From Streptomyces sp. NBC_01478 (GTDB taxonomy: Bacteria > Actinomycetota > Actinomycetes > Streptomycetales > Streptomycetaceae), in assembly GCF_036227225.1 (NCBI RefSeq), contig NZ_CP109444.1:11513501-11577500 (forward strand): DNA of 64,000 nucleotides, given 5' to 3'. The translations under genes were made by a program, and so were the position numbers. Below the pieces are notes generated by a model, which saw only the letters and a list, made by a program, of their open reading frames with translations, did not search any database and had not been told where the DNA came from. Of the stretch, positions 34,573 through 43,158 are shown piece after piece; position 1 is the first letter of the stretch, and each line of letters opens with the position of its first letter.

Positions 34573-36201
34573 ATGACACCCGAGCAGCGACAGCACGACC
34601 TCGCAGTGCTGCGCGACCGCTGGTACCGGGAGGGCCACTACTCCTCGCGCACCATGGCCGAGGCCCTGGAAGACGCGGGCCGGCGCTTCCCGGAGACGCG
34701 GTTCGTGTTCGCCTCGGAGGCGACCCGCACCACGCTCACCCTGACCGACATGCTCGCCCTCGGCCGCCGCGCGGCGACCGGACTGCGCCGGATGGGAGTG
34801 GGGCCCGGTGACGTGGTCGCCGTGCAGATCCCCAACCGGCAGGAACTCGTGGTGTCGTACCTCGGCGCCTGGCTGATCGGCGCCGTCGTGCTGCCCATCA
34901 CTCACATCTACGACTCGGCCGAGGTCGGCGCCATCCTGCGCGACGCCGGCGCCAAGGTGCTGATCCTGCCCGACACTTGGCGCTCCATCGACTTCACCGC
35001 CCGCCTGTCCCGCCTCGACCCCGGGCCCGCCCTGAAGCACGTCGTGATGATCGGCGACCGGCCCGCTCAGGACACCGTCCCCTGGGCCCAACTCCTCGCG
35101 GGGGAAGGGGAGATACGGCCGCCCGAAGGCGTAATGGCGGACGACGTGTGCGCGGTGATCTACACCTCGGGGACGACCGGCGTGCCCAAGGGCGTGCAGC
35201 ACACCCACAACTCGCTGCTGCGCGAACTGCGCAAGGGCGACCTGATGAACGAGACGGCACCGGGCGACACCCGGCTCATCCCCTGGCCCTCCGGCCATGT
35301 CGCGGGCCTGCTCGCCGCGTGCTGCGGGATCACCGGCGGCACGGACACCGTGCACATGGACCGCTGGCACGACGCGCACGCCGTGGAACTCGTCGAGGAG
35401 TTCCGCTGCACCATCACCAGCGGCACCCCGCTGCACGTCGAGGCGATCCTCACGGCGGCCGAGAAGCACGGCCGGGACATCTCCAGCCTGCGCTTCGTTC
35501 AGGTCGGGGGCGCCAACGTGCCTCCCGCGCTGGTCGCCAGGGCCGACGACGCCGGCATCGTCGTGGCCCGTGCCTACGGCAGCACCGAGCATCCGCGCTG
35601 TGCGACCTCCCCGCTGGACGCCCCCGCGTCGAAGCGGTCGCTGACGGACGGTGTCGTGCGCTTCGGCGACGAGGTGCGGGTCGTGGACGAGGGCCTGCGC
35701 GAGCTGCCGGCGGGGGAGGAGGGCGAGGTCCTGACCCGGGGCCCGAGCCAGTTCATCGGCTACCGCGACCCTACCCACGACGCCTCGGCGTTCGTGCCCG
35801 GCGGCTGGTTCCGCACCGGCGATGTCGGACGTCTCGACGTGGACGGCTACTTGACCATCACCGACCGCATCAAGGACATCATCATCCGGGGCGGCGAGAA
35901 CATCGCCTCCAAGGAGGTCGAGGACATCCTCGCCACCCATCCCCGGGTGCGCCACGCGGCGGTGGTCGCCGAGCCGGACCCGCGCTACGGCGAGCGCGTG
36001 GCCGCGTTCGTCGTCCTCGACGGCGGCACGCTGGAGATCGAAGAGGTCCGCGAACTGTTCGCCCGGCACCGGGTCGCCCCGCAGAAGACACCGGAACGCG
36101 TCGAGGTCGTGACGGAACTGCCGCTCGCCCCCTCCGGCAAGGTCCGCAAGTACGAACTGCGGGAACGGCTACGGGTCGAGGCCGCTGAGACCCGCCCTTG
36201 A
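34573..36201 (+). CDS. Acyl-CoA synthetase (AMP-forming)
   Basis: A 542-residue ANL-superfamily ligase. Motifs: P-loop IYTSGTTGVPKGVQHTHN, AYGSTEHPRCATS, the hinge-region segment GWFRTGDVGRLDVDGYLTIT, DRIKDIIIRGGENI, and the C-terminal catalytic Lys in APSGKVRKYEL. It activates a carboxylic acid as its CoA thioester via an acyl-adenylate. It resembles the cyclohexanecarboxylate-CoA ligase/fatty-acyl-CoA group more than benzoate-CoA ligases, a judgement by eye. GGAG of the ferredoxin's last codons serves as ribosome site. It ends the six-gene operon and is followed by a strong hairpin. Confidence 0.93.
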   Translation: MTPEQRQHDLAVLRDRWYREGHYSSRTMAEALEDAGRRFPETRFVFASEATRTTLTLTDMLALGRRAATGLRRMGVGPGDVVAVQIPNRQELVVSYLGAWLIGAVVLPITHIYDSAEVGAILRDAGAKVLILPDTWRSIDFTARLSRLDPGPALKHVVMIGDRPAQDTVPWAQLLAGEGEIRPPEGVMADDVCAVIYTSGTTGVPKGVQHTHNSLLRELRKGDLMNETAPGDTRLIPWPSGHVAGLLAACCGITGGTDTVHMDRWHDAHAVELVEEFRCTITSGTPLHVEAILTAAEKHGRDISSLRFVQVGGANVPPALVARADDAGIVVARAYGSTEHPRCATSPLDAPASKRSLTDGVVRFGDEVRVVDEGLRELPAGEEGEVLTRGPSQFIGYRDPTHDASAFVPGGWFRTGDVGRLDVDGYLTITDRIKDIIIRGGENIASKEVEDILATHPRVRHAAVVAEPDPRYGERVAAFVVLDGGTLEIEEVRELFARHRVAPQKTPERVEVVTELPLAPSGKVRKYELRERLRVEAAETRP

Positions 36202-36295
36202 ACGTCACGCGATTCGCTTCACGGGACGGCTCCCGGGATCCTGGAACCACATCGCCGGGACGGAGGAGGTGATGTACGCCCGGGTCCTCCACTGA

Positions 36296-36321
36296 GTGCC
36301 GCAGGCCTGGGCCTGCGGCAC
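36296..36321. terminator. Bidirectional terminator between convergent operons
   Basis: GTGCCGCAGGC-CTGG-GCCTGCGGCAC, a perfect 11-bp stem with a 4-base loop, between the end of the CoA ligase gene (plus strand) and the end of the CitE-like gene (minus strand). Its position and perfection suit a shared terminator. Confidence 0.75.
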
Positions 36322-36367
36322 GGTGTTCGTCCTTCTCCCCCTGCTCCTCGCGTACGCGATCGTCGAA

Positions 36368-37300
36368 CTACTGCTGCAGACTCTCTCGGCCTGAATCCGT
36401 GACCGCCGCGTGGTGGGCGAGGACGTTCTCCGCGAGCTTCACATGGGCGGCGTCCACGAGTTGACCGTCGACACTGGTCGCGCCCAGACCCTCGGCCTCG
36501 GCGGCGCGATACGCCTCCAGGACGCGCCGGGCGCGTCGGATCTCGTCGTCGCTCGCGCGGAAGACCTGGTTGGCGATCTCGATCTGCGAGGGATGGATCG
36601 CCCACTTGCCGTTGAACCCCAGGGAGGCCGCCGACCGCGCATCCTCCTCGTAGCCGGCCGGGTCCCGGAAGTCGGGATAGGGGGCGTCGATCGCCGCGAT
36701 GCCCGCGATGCGCGCCGCGGTGAGCACCTGCATCCGCGCGAAGTACCAGAAGTCGCCCGGATACGGCTCGCGGGGACGGAAGTTGGTGTCCACCCGGGCG
36801 CCCTGGGACACCGACAGATCACCCGCGCCGAAGATGACGGCGTCCAGCCGGGTGCTCGCGGTCGCGATCTCCTCGGCGTGCGCGACGCCCGACACGTCCT
36901 CGATGAGGACCTCCAGCCGGATCCGCTTGAGCAGCCCCAGCCGCTCCTCCAACTGGTTCAGCAGCACGTCGACCCACCAGACGTCCCGTGCGGCCGTGAC
37001 CTTCGGGACGATGATCGTGTCCAGGTTCTCCCGGGCCCCCTCGACCACCTCGATGATGTCTCCGTGGGCCCACTTCGTGTCGATCCCGTTGATCCGCACG
37101 GCACGGACGGTGGTGCCCCAGTCGTACTCGTTCAGCGCCTGTATGGCCTTGCCCCGGGACTGTTCGCGCAGCGCGGGGGCCACCGCGTCCTCCAGGTCGA
37201 GGAAGACCAGGTCGGCGTCCGAGGCGGCTGCCTTGGCGAACATGTGGTCGTTGGAGGCCGGGGTGGCCAGCTCCGAGCGGCGCAGGGGAGGGGTGTTCAT
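36368..37300 (-). CDS. HpcH/HpaI aldolase / citrate lyase beta (CitE)-like protein
   Basis: A 310-residue CitE-superfamily lyase. VFLDLEDAVAP carries the metal-binding acidic residues, VRAVRINGIDTKW has the phosphate-binding Arg, and LEVLIEDVSGV, VIFGAGDLSVSQG and GFNGKWAIHPSQI are family landmarks. Such enzymes split or form C-C bonds in acyl-CoA or hydroxy-acid substrates (malyl-CoA lyase, citramalyl-CoA lyase, aldolases). Start ATG at 37300 overlaps the stop of the flavin monooxygenase gene (ATGA). Likely role: cleavage of a CoA-bound intermediate after ring opening. Confidence 0.91.
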   Translation of the reverse strand: MNTPPLRRSELATPASNDHMFAKAAASDADLVFLDLEDAVAPALREQSRGKAIQALNEYDWGTTVRAVRINGIDTKWAHGDIIEVVEGARENLDTIIVPKVTAARDVWWVDVLLNQLEERLGLLKRIRLEVLIEDVSGVAHAEEIATASTRLDAVIFGAGDLSVSQGARVDTNFRPREPYPGDFWYFARMQVLTAARIAGIAAIDAPYPDFRDPAGYEEDARSAASLGFNGKWAIHPSQIEIANQVFRASDDEIRRARRVLEAYRAAEAEGLGATSVDGQLVDAAHVKLAENVLAHHAAVTDSGRESLQQ

Positions 37301-38673
37301 CGTGTCGTGGCCTCTTCCTCGGTGAACAGGTTCGCCGGGCGGTCGAGGGAGAGGTTCTCCCGCAGGGTGCCGCCCGTGTACGCGCTGCGGACGAGCCCCA
37401 GTCGGCGGAGTTCGGGCACCACCAGCCGTACGAAGTCCTCGAAGGCGCCGGGGAAGTGGGTGGCGGCGAGGACGAAACCGTCGCACGAGCGCGACTCGAA
37501 CCACTGCCGCATCTGTTCGGCGATCTGCGGTCCGGTGCCCACGAATCGCGGGCCCTGGAGCAGGGTGGCCCGGTGGTTCGCCAGCATGCGCAGGGTCAGT
37601 TCACGGTCGCCCAGGTGCCGTCGTACGCCCTGGACGAGGCCACGGATTCCGGAGACCGAGTCGATGAGCTCGTCCGTGACGACGTCGTCGAGCGAGTGGC
37701 CCGCGAAGTCGCGGTTGGTGACCTCGGACAGCAGGGTCAACGAGGCCATGGGATGGACGAGTTCATCGAGGAACAGCGCCTCCTTCTCCCGGGCGATCGC
37801 CTCCGTCTCGCCGGCGATCGTGTAGACCATGGGCAGCAGACGTACGGCGTCCGCGTCCCGCCCGGCCTCGCCGATCAGATCCTTCTGCTCCTGGTAGTGC
37901 TCGCGCGCCAGCTCCTGGCTCGGATCGGAGGTGAAGATCAGGTCGGCCCATTTGGCCGCGAACAGCCGGCCCCGGCCCGACTGCCCGGCCTGGATGATCA
38001 CCGGCCTGCCCTGTGGGGTGCGTGGCACGGTCAGCGGCCCGCGCACGCTGAAGTACTCGCCCTGGTGGGCGAGTTCGTGGACCTTGTCAGGGTCGGCGAA
38101 GATCCCGGCCGTGCGGTCGCCGACGATGGCGTCGTCCTCCCAGGAGTCCCAGAGTTTCGAGACGACCTCGACGAACTCCTCGGCCCGGTCGTAGCGCTTG
38201 TCGTGTTCGAGGTGCTCGTCCAGGCCGAAGTTCTGGGCCTCGGCGTCGTTCACCGACGTCACCACGTTCCACGCCGCCCGGCCACCGCTGAGATGGTCGA
38301 GCGTCGCGAACGTCCGCGCCACATGGAAGGGCTGGTAGTAGGTCGTCGAGTACGTCGCGCCCAGACCGATGTGTTCGGTGACGCCGGCGACGGCACCGAG
38401 CACGGTGCTCAGGTCGAGCTTCACAGGGCGCGCACCGTAACGGACTGCGTCGGCGGGCGAGTTGCCGTAGATCGTCGGCATCGCCAGCCGGTCGTCGAAG
38501 AACATCAGGTCGAACATGCCCTCCTCCAGCACGCGTGCGATCCGCTGGTAGTAGCGCACGTCCAAGAAGTCCGCGGCGGCGCTGGGATAGCGCCAAGATC
38601 CGGAGTACACGGACACGTTGGACGCCTGGAGGAACGCGACCAGGGTCAACTGGTCACCGCGTGACGTGGTCAT
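37297..38673 (-). CDS. FMN-dependent LLM-class monooxygenase (NtaA/SnaA/DszA type)
   Basis: A 458-residue bacterial-luciferase-like enzyme. Features of the NtaA/DszA group: MFFDDRLAMPTIYGNSP near the N-terminus, TFATLDHLSGGRAAWNVVTS, LWDSWEDDAI, the segment GRPVIIQAGQSGRGR (binding of FMN phosphate) and DGFVLAATHFPG near the end. These monooxygenases use FMNH2 from a separate flavin reductase and attack nitrilotriacetate, sulfones and other organic compounds. No reductase gene is adjacent. AAAGG precedes the ATG. It is second in a three-gene minus-strand operon between the NTF2-like and CitE-like genes. Confidence 0.92.
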   Translation of the reverse strand: MTTSRGDQLTLVAFLQASNVSVYSGSWRYPSAAADFLDVRYYQRIARVLEEGMFDLMFFDDRLAMPTIYGNSPADAVRYGARPVKLDLSTVLGAVAGVTEHIGLGATYSTTYYQPFHVARTFATLDHLSGGRAAWNVVTSVNDAEAQNFGLDEHLEHDKRYDRAEEFVEVVSKLWDSWEDDAIVGDRTAGIFADPDKVHELAHQGEYFSVRGPLTVPRTPQGRPVIIQAGQSGRGRLFAAKWADLIFTSDPSQELAREHYQEQKDLIGEAGRDADAVRLLPMVYTIAGETEAIAREKEALFLDELVHPMASLTLLSEVTNRDFAGHSLDDVVTDELIDSVSGIRGLVQGVRRHLGDRELTLRMLANHRATLLQGPRFVGTGPQIAEQMRQWFESRSCDGFVLAATHFPGAFEDFVRLVVPELRRLGLVRSAYTGGTLRENLSLDRPANLFTEEEATTR

Positions 38674-38721
38674 CGGGGCCTTTCGTGAGCCGGTGGGACA
38701 AGGGAGCGGAGGTGTCGTACG

Positions 38722-38740
38722 GAGTCGGGTCAGCGGAACA
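38722..38740 (-). promoter_or_regulatory. Possible extra IclR-type site before the LLM monooxygenase gene
   Basis: On the minus strand TGTTCCGCTGACCCGACTC: the left arm is a perfect match to the island consensus, the right arm is degenerate. It overlaps the last codons of the NTF2-like gene and no -10-like hexamer lies at the spacing seen in the other sites, so it may be chance. Confidence 0.25.
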
Positions 38741-39260
38741 CCTCGTACGAGGGGTCGGTGTCGTCCCGACGTCCCGCGGGCGGCTCGACGGCTTCGGGCA
38801 GGTGCGCCACCTCGCGGTAGAGGTCACCGACATAGGCCCGGTGGTCGATGGCCCAGACGCCCGCCCGCCGCGACCAGCGGTCGACGTACCGGCCCCGGTG
38901 GAACAGGTCCGTGACGAGACCGTCGACCGGGCGTGTCCGCAGCCACACCGAGACGTAGGCCTCGCTGGCCGCCGTCTCCGCCCCCTCGTCGACCTCGACG
39001 AGCGCGTTGGACACCAGGTGCGAATGGGCGGCCAGTTGGGCGTGATAGGGCCAGACGAAGTCGAGGAACCCGGACGCGGACCCCCGATAGGAAGGGCCGT
39101 AGTCGGCCGTGCCGTCGGGATGCCAGACGGTGTCGGCGAGCGCGCGGTCCATACGGTCGAGGGCACGGCAGTACCGGTACAGCACCTCCGTGATCTCCTG
39201 CTTCGCCGCGAGCCGGGTGATCCCGGTGATCGAGGTGATCGACGCCGATTCGGTCCGCAT
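38730..39260 (-). CDS. NTF2/SnoaL-like protein
   Basis: A 176-residue protein of the SnoaL-like/NTF2 cone fold. KQEITEVLYRYCRALDRMD and WHPDGTADYGPSYRGSA are the first helix and strand of this family (as in ring-hydroxylating dioxygenase beta-like and scytalone-dehydratase-like proteins); HLVSNALVEVDEG and RGRYVDRWSRRAGVW follow. The ATG at 39260 is chosen because GAGGAG lies 6-7 bases upstream. Such proteins act as isomerases, dehydratases or hydrolase-like enzymes on cyclic substrates. First gene of the LLM/CitE operon, divergent from the CoA-transferase operon. Confidence 0.85.
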   Translation of the reverse strand: MRTESASITSITGITRLAAKQEITEVLYRYCRALDRMDRALADTVWHPDGTADYGPSYRGSASGFLDFVWPYHAQLAAHSHLVSNALVEVDEGAETAASEAYVSVWLRTRPVDGLVTDLFHRGRYVDRWSRRAGVWAIDHRAYVGDLYREVAHLPEAVEPPAGRRDDTDPSYEVFR

Positions 39261-39607
39261 GCTTCGCTCCTCGTCATATGGCGTACACCCAGAGCGGGTT
39301 GACGATGCGTCACCCAGTGCGCCCGGGAATCCCTTGATCGACACAAGAAGGCGCCGTGGCGCTCCCGATCAACATAGGAAGGTCCCCGGCGCGAGTCATG
39401 TCCCGTGCCCGCTGAGCGGGAACGAACCCCGGGCCGGCACCCGAGCCGCACTAGCGTGGCGGTCCGTCCCACGGGCGACGCGGCAACTCGGCCCCACCGC
39501 CGGTGACTTCACCCGGCCCGCACACGCCGGCCCCTGGAAGTGCCCGTACGCGGAGCTCGCCCGGAGCACCACTGGACGACGACCAACAGAAAGGCAGGGA
39601 CCGCACC
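39261..39607. other. Divergent intergenic region
   Basis: About 350 bases between the NTF2-like gene (minus) and the CoA-transferase gene (plus). Besides the IclR-type site described separately it holds a 7-bp inverted repeat, TTGATCG at 39334 and CGATCAA at 39366. A longer reading frame upstream of the CoA-transferase ATG exists but lacks a ribosome site. Confidence 0.5.
39405..39457 (+). promoter_or_regulatory. IclR-type site and promoter for the CoA-transferase operon
   Basis: GTGCCCGCTGAGCGGGAAC at 39405-39423, a palindrome with arms one base longer than in the other sites (GCTGAGC centre kept). The -10-like TAGCGT begins at 39452, 47 bases from the first aligned base. The predicted leader to the ATG at 39608 is about 145 bases. 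Confidence 0.55.
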
Positions 39608-40804
39608 ATGAGCGACGGACCACTGTCCGGACTCCGTGTCCTCGATGCCGCCACCCTCGCCGCCGGACCACTGATCGCCACCTGGCTCGGCGAGCACGGC
39701 GCGGACGTCATCAAGGTCGAACAGCCGGACGGCGGTGACCCGTTGAGGCAGTGGGGCGCCCAGAAGGACGGCGTCGGCCTGATGTGGAAGAGCGTCGGCC
39801 GCAACAAGAAGAGCGTCACCCTGAACCTGCGCCACGAGACCGGACGGGACCTGCTGCGCCGGCTCGCCCGGCGGTCGGACGTCGTCGTGCTGAACCTGCG
39901 CCCGTCGACCCTGCGGAAATGGCGCTTGGACCACCCGAGTCTCGCCGCCGAGAACCCCCGCCTGGTGATGGTCCACGTCACCGGCTACGGCGAGGGCGGC
40001 CCGAAGTCCGACCGCCCCGGCTTCGGCACCCTCGGCGAGGCCATGAGCGGATTCGCCCACCTCACCGGCAGCCCGGACGGCCCGCCGACCCTCCCCTCCT
40101 TCATGCTCGCCGACGGCGTCGCGGGACTGACCGCCACCTACGCCGTGATGATGGCCCTCTACCACCGCGACGTGCACGGAGCCGACGGCCAACTCGTCGA
40201 CATCAACCTGATCGACCCGCTGGCCCGCCTCCTGGAACAGTCGGTCCTGACCTACGACCAACTCGGCAGCGTCCCCCACCGCACCGGCAACCGCTGGGAC
40301 ATCAGCGCACCGCGCAACGTCTACCTCACCAAGGACGGCCACTGGCTCGCCATGTCCGGCAGCGCCCCCACGATCGCCAAACGCGCCCTCCAGGCGGTGG
40401 GTCGCCCCGAACTGACCGAGGACCCCCGGTTCGCCGAGGCCCAGCAACGCCTGCGCCACGCCGCCGAGATCGACGCGATCATGGCCGACTGGATCGGCGC
40501 TCACACCCTGGACGACGCGATGGCCGTCTTCGAAGCGGCCGACGTCGCAGCCGCCCCCGTCTACGACGCCGCCCAACTCCTCGCCGACCCACAGATGGTG
40601 GCCAGAGACGTCTACCGGTCGGTCCCGGACCCGCAGCTCGGCGCGATGCGCGTCCAGGCACCCGTACCCCGCTTCTCGGCGACCCAGGGCGCCATCAGCC
40701 ACCTGGGCCCGGCCCTGGGCGAACACAACGACGAGATCTACGGCGGACTCCTCGGCCTCGACGCCGACCGGCGCCGGGAACTGTCCGAGCAGGGCGTGAT
40801 CTGA
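39608..40804 (+). CDS. CaiB/BaiF-family (class III) CoA-transferase
   Basis: A 398-residue CoA-transferase. The N-terminus LSGLRVLDAATLAAGPLIAT, then GADVIKVEQPDGGDPLRQWG, NKKSVTLNLRHETGRDLLRR and FGTLGEAMSGFAHLTGSPDG are hallmarks of the family; the catalytic Asp is probably in GQLVDINLIDPL. The enzymes move CoA between carboxylates without ATP (carnitine, bile acid, formyl-CoA types). ATG at 39608 is the family start. The aldehyde dehydrogenase follows 45 bases later, and the pair would convert an aldehyde to its acid and then to a CoA ester. Confidence 0.94.
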   Translation: MSDGPLSGLRVLDAATLAAGPLIATWLGEHGADVIKVEQPDGGDPLRQWGAQKDGVGLMWKSVGRNKKSVTLNLRHETGRDLLRRLARRSDVVVLNLRPSTLRKWRLDHPSLAAENPRLVMVHVTGYGEGGPKSDRPGFGTLGEAMSGFAHLTGSPDGPPTLPSFMLADGVAGLTATYAVMMALYHRDVHGADGQLVDINLIDPLARLLEQSVLTYDQLGSVPHRTGNRWDISAPRNVYLTKDGHWLAMSGSAPTIAKRALQAVGRPELTEDPRFAEAQQRLRHAAEIDAIMADWIGAHTLDDAMAVFEAADVAAAPVYDAAQLLADPQMVARDVYRSVPDPQLGAMRVQAPVPRFSATQGAISHLGPALGEHNDEIYGGLLGLDADRRRELSEQGVI

Positions 40805-40849
40805 AGCCTGGAGCGAACCGGAACACCGGTACTGGAACGGGAGGCCCCA

Positions 40850-42307
40850 ATGAGCCAACTCGACGTAAGCGAAGGGGACGTGAAGCAGGTGACCGAGTCC
40901 TTCATCGACGGGATGTCGGTCGGGACACCCGAGGTCTACGAGAACATCGACCCCTCGACCGGACACTCCCTCGGCGAGGTGTCCAGAGGGACCTCTGAGC
41001 AGATCGACCGGGCGGTCACCGCGGCACGCGCGGCACAGCGAGCGTGGCGCGGCACGACACCGGAGCAACGCGCCGACCTGCTCTGCCGGTTGGCCGACCT
41101 GATCGAGAGCCGGACGGAGGAACTCGCCCGCCTGGAGAGCGAGGACTCCGGCAAACCCCTCTCCCAGGCCCGCAACGACGCCCGGGTGTGCGCCCGTTAC
41201 TTCCGTTTCTACGGCCGCGCCATCGACTCGTACCACGGCCTGAGCCTGCCCCTGCGCCCCGACCTCCACGTGTACATGCGCCGCGAACCCCACGGCGTCA
41301 CCGGCCACATCCTCGCCTGGAACTACCCCCTGCAACTCCTCGCCCGGGGTGTCGCCCCGGCCCTCGCGACCGGCAACTGCGCCGTCGTGAAGCCCGCCGA
41401 CGAGACCCCGCGCACCGCGGTCGCCGTAGCCGGACTCGCCGTCCGAGCAGGCTTGCCGCAGGGGGTGTTGAACGTCGTGACCGGCCTCGGCGCGGAGGCC
41501 GGTGCCGCGCTGGCCGGGCATCCCGGCATCGACCATCTGGGCTTTGTCGGCTCCACCCGGGTCGGCGCGCTGGTTGCCACGGCCGCCGCCGAGCGGGTGT
41601 CACCGGTGACACTCGAACTCGGCGGAAAATCCGCGCACTTGGTGTTCGCCGACGCAGACGTCGAGAAGGCCGCCCGGGTCGCGGCGGCCGCGATCCTCCA
41701 GAACGCGGGGCAGACCTGCTCGGCGGGGTCACGCGTACTCGCCCACGAGAGCGTGCACGCCGAGTTGGTGGAGCGCATCGCGGGGCACTTCGCCGAGGTG
41801 ACGATCGGCCGTGGCCTCGACGACCCCGACCTCGGCCCGCTCGTCTCCCGCAAGCAGCAGGACCGGGTCAGCGGCTACGTCCAGTCGGCCGGCACCGGCG
41901 AGATCGTCTTCGGCGGCTCGGTCGCCGAGCCCGAAGGCTTGGCCGACGGTGCCTACTTCATGCCGACCCTGATCGACGGAGTCGACCCGACGGCACCGAT
42001 CGCCCAGGAGGAGATCTTCGGCCCCGTCCTCACCACGATGAGGTTCTCGACCGAGGAGGAGGCCGTCGCCCTTGCGAACGGCACCGAGTACGCCCTCCTC
42101 GGCGCCGTCTGGACCAACGACCTCAGCCGCGCCCACCGGGTCGCCGCCGAGGTGGAGGCCGGTCAGGTCTACGTGAACACCTACGGCGCGGGCGGCGGCG
42201 TGGAGCTTCCGTTCGGCGGCTTCCGTAAGTCCGGCTACGGTCGGGAGAAGGGCGTCGAGGCCCTCGACAGCTATACCGCGACGAAGACGATCGTCGTCCA
42301 GCTCTGA
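40850..42307 (+). CDS. NAD(P)-dependent aldehyde dehydrogenase
   Basis: A 485-residue ALDH-superfamily enzyme. Catalytic Cys is in NAGQTCSAGSR, the general base Glu in LELGGKSAH, the cofactor Asn in ILAWNYPLQ, and VGSTRVG is the Rossmann loop. EEIFGPVLTTMRF and LPFGGFRKSGYGREKG close the protein. Closest general type: betaine/aromatic aldehyde dehydrogenases. GGGAGG precedes the ATG. It is the last gene of the short operon with the CoA-transferase, probably oxidising an aldehyde from ring or side-chain cleavage. Confidence 0.95.
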   Translation: MSQLDVSEGDVKQVTESFIDGMSVGTPEVYENIDPSTGHSLGEVSRGTSEQIDRAVTAARAAQRAWRGTTPEQRADLLCRLADLIESRTEELARLESEDSGKPLSQARNDARVCARYFRFYGRAIDSYHGLSLPLRPDLHVYMRREPHGVTGHILAWNYPLQLLARGVAPALATGNCAVVKPADETPRTAVAVAGLAVRAGLPQGVLNVVTGLGAEAGAALAGHPGIDHLGFVGSTRVGALVATAAAERVSPVTLELGGKSAHLVFADADVEKAARVAAAAILQNAGQTCSAGSRVLAHESVHAELVERIAGHFAEVTIGRGLDDPDLGPLVSRKQQDRVSGYVQSAGTGEIVFGGSVAEPEGLADGAYFMPTLIDGVDPTAPIAQEEIFGPVLTTMRFSTEEEAVALANGTEYALLGAVWTNDLSRAHRVAAEVEAGQVYVNTYGAGGGVELPFGGFRKSGYGREKGVEALDSYTATKTIVVQL

Positions 42308-42736
42308 GACATCCCCATCACCCTTGATCACCAGGATCCACCGGCCAACGGTCCGACCGCTCGACGCATTCCGAACCTCCCGGGAAACCGGCGCCCCACA
42401 GGGGCCGGTGTCCGAGGCCTTCACCGAGGTCCGCCACCTTTCGTGAAGGCGGGGCCCGGAGGGGTTCACCACCACGCGGTCCTCACGTTCACGCCGGACG
42501 GCACAGCGGACGGAGCTGCAGCAGTGGGTGTTCCCGCCGCGGTTCTTCCGGGTGAATCCGAAGGTGGGCGAGGGCGGCGAGGGGGCCCGACAACGACATG
42601 GCGCTGAAGCCGGTCCGTTCGGAAACCTCGTCGCGGGTCACGCACCTGACCTACGCCGCACGCCACGGTAGGCGCGGCCAAGTCGGTGCGACCGCCGGGC
42701 ACGCGGTCGCACCGACTTGCTGCCATGCCTTCGAGG
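42308..42736. other. Convergent intergenic region, no gene recognised
   Basis: About 430 bases between convergent operons. It carries an 8-bp inverted repeat (GCCTTCAC at 42417, GTGAAGGC at 42443) and a strong hairpin described separately. One short frame near 42485-42670 reads ELQQWVFPPRFFRVNPKV, which looks like a fragment of a coding sequence, but no start, ribosome site or family could be assigned. Confidence 0.4.
42679..42719. terminator. Strong bidirectional terminator hairpin
   Basis: CAAGTCGGTGCGACCG pairs perfectly with CGGTCGCACCGACTTG, a 16-bp stem with a 9-base loop. It lies between the aldehyde dehydrogenase gene (plus) and the end of the nine-gene minus-strand operon, 18 bases beyond that operon's last stop. 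Confidence 0.85.
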
Positions 42737-43150
42737 TCAGGGCGGATCGCCCACGTACTCGTCCACCCGACGCCGCAGCAGCCAATGACCCGCCGACTCC
42801 TCGAACGTGTCGTGATAGCGCGCCACGATGGCGACGGACCACGCGGAACCGTCGTGGACGAGCAGCACCACATCACTGGTCGCCTTCGCCGTGCGGTCGT
42901 CCCACTCCGTGAGGAGCGTGTTGCCGACCACGTGGCGCTGGGGCCTGCTCGGATCCGGTCGCCACCCCGGCTGGGAGAACGCCTCCCGGATGGCGTCGGT
43001 ACCCACCAGCGCATCGAAACCGGGAATCTCCACCACAGCGTCCGGCAGATACAGCGCGACCATGTCCGCGGTACGGCCCTCGTCCTGCGCCTGGGCGTGC
43101 GCGGCGATCGTCGCCCGCACGCCCGCGTTCACCTCGGCGAACTCCGGCAC
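42737..43150 (-). CDS. NTF2-like protein (SnoaL/ketosteroid-isomerase fold)
   Basis: A 137-residue protein: VRATIAAHAQAQDEGRTADM, VALYLPDAVVEIPGFDAL and TDAIREAFSQPGW match the helix-strand order of the NTF2-like fold, followed by TKATSDVVLL-type strands and an aromatic C-terminus (RVDEYVGDPP). Start is the GTG at 43150, just after the cyclase stop (43159), with only a weak ribosome site, so translation is probably coupled. Last gene of the nine-gene operon. Possible role: isomerase or dehydratase for a ring intermediate. Confidence 0.82.
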   Translation of the reverse strand: MPEFAEVNAGVRATIAAHAQAQDEGRTADMVALYLPDAVVEIPGFDALVGTDAIREAFSQPGWRPDPSRPQRHVVGNTLLTEWDDRTAKATSDVVLLVHDGSAWSVAIVARYHDTFEESAGHWLLRRRVDEYVGDPP

Positions 43151-43158
43151 GGCCGCGC

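Noticed and set aside
32986..36069. A 1027-codon open frame on the minus strand
   Set aside because: Antisense to four recognised genes; composition is typical of a mirror frame in high-GC DNA.
38722..38740. A seventh IclR-type promoter site
   Set aside because: Only one arm is good and no -10-like hexamer lies at 46-47 bp, so it was kept as a low-confidence feature and left out of the regulon count.
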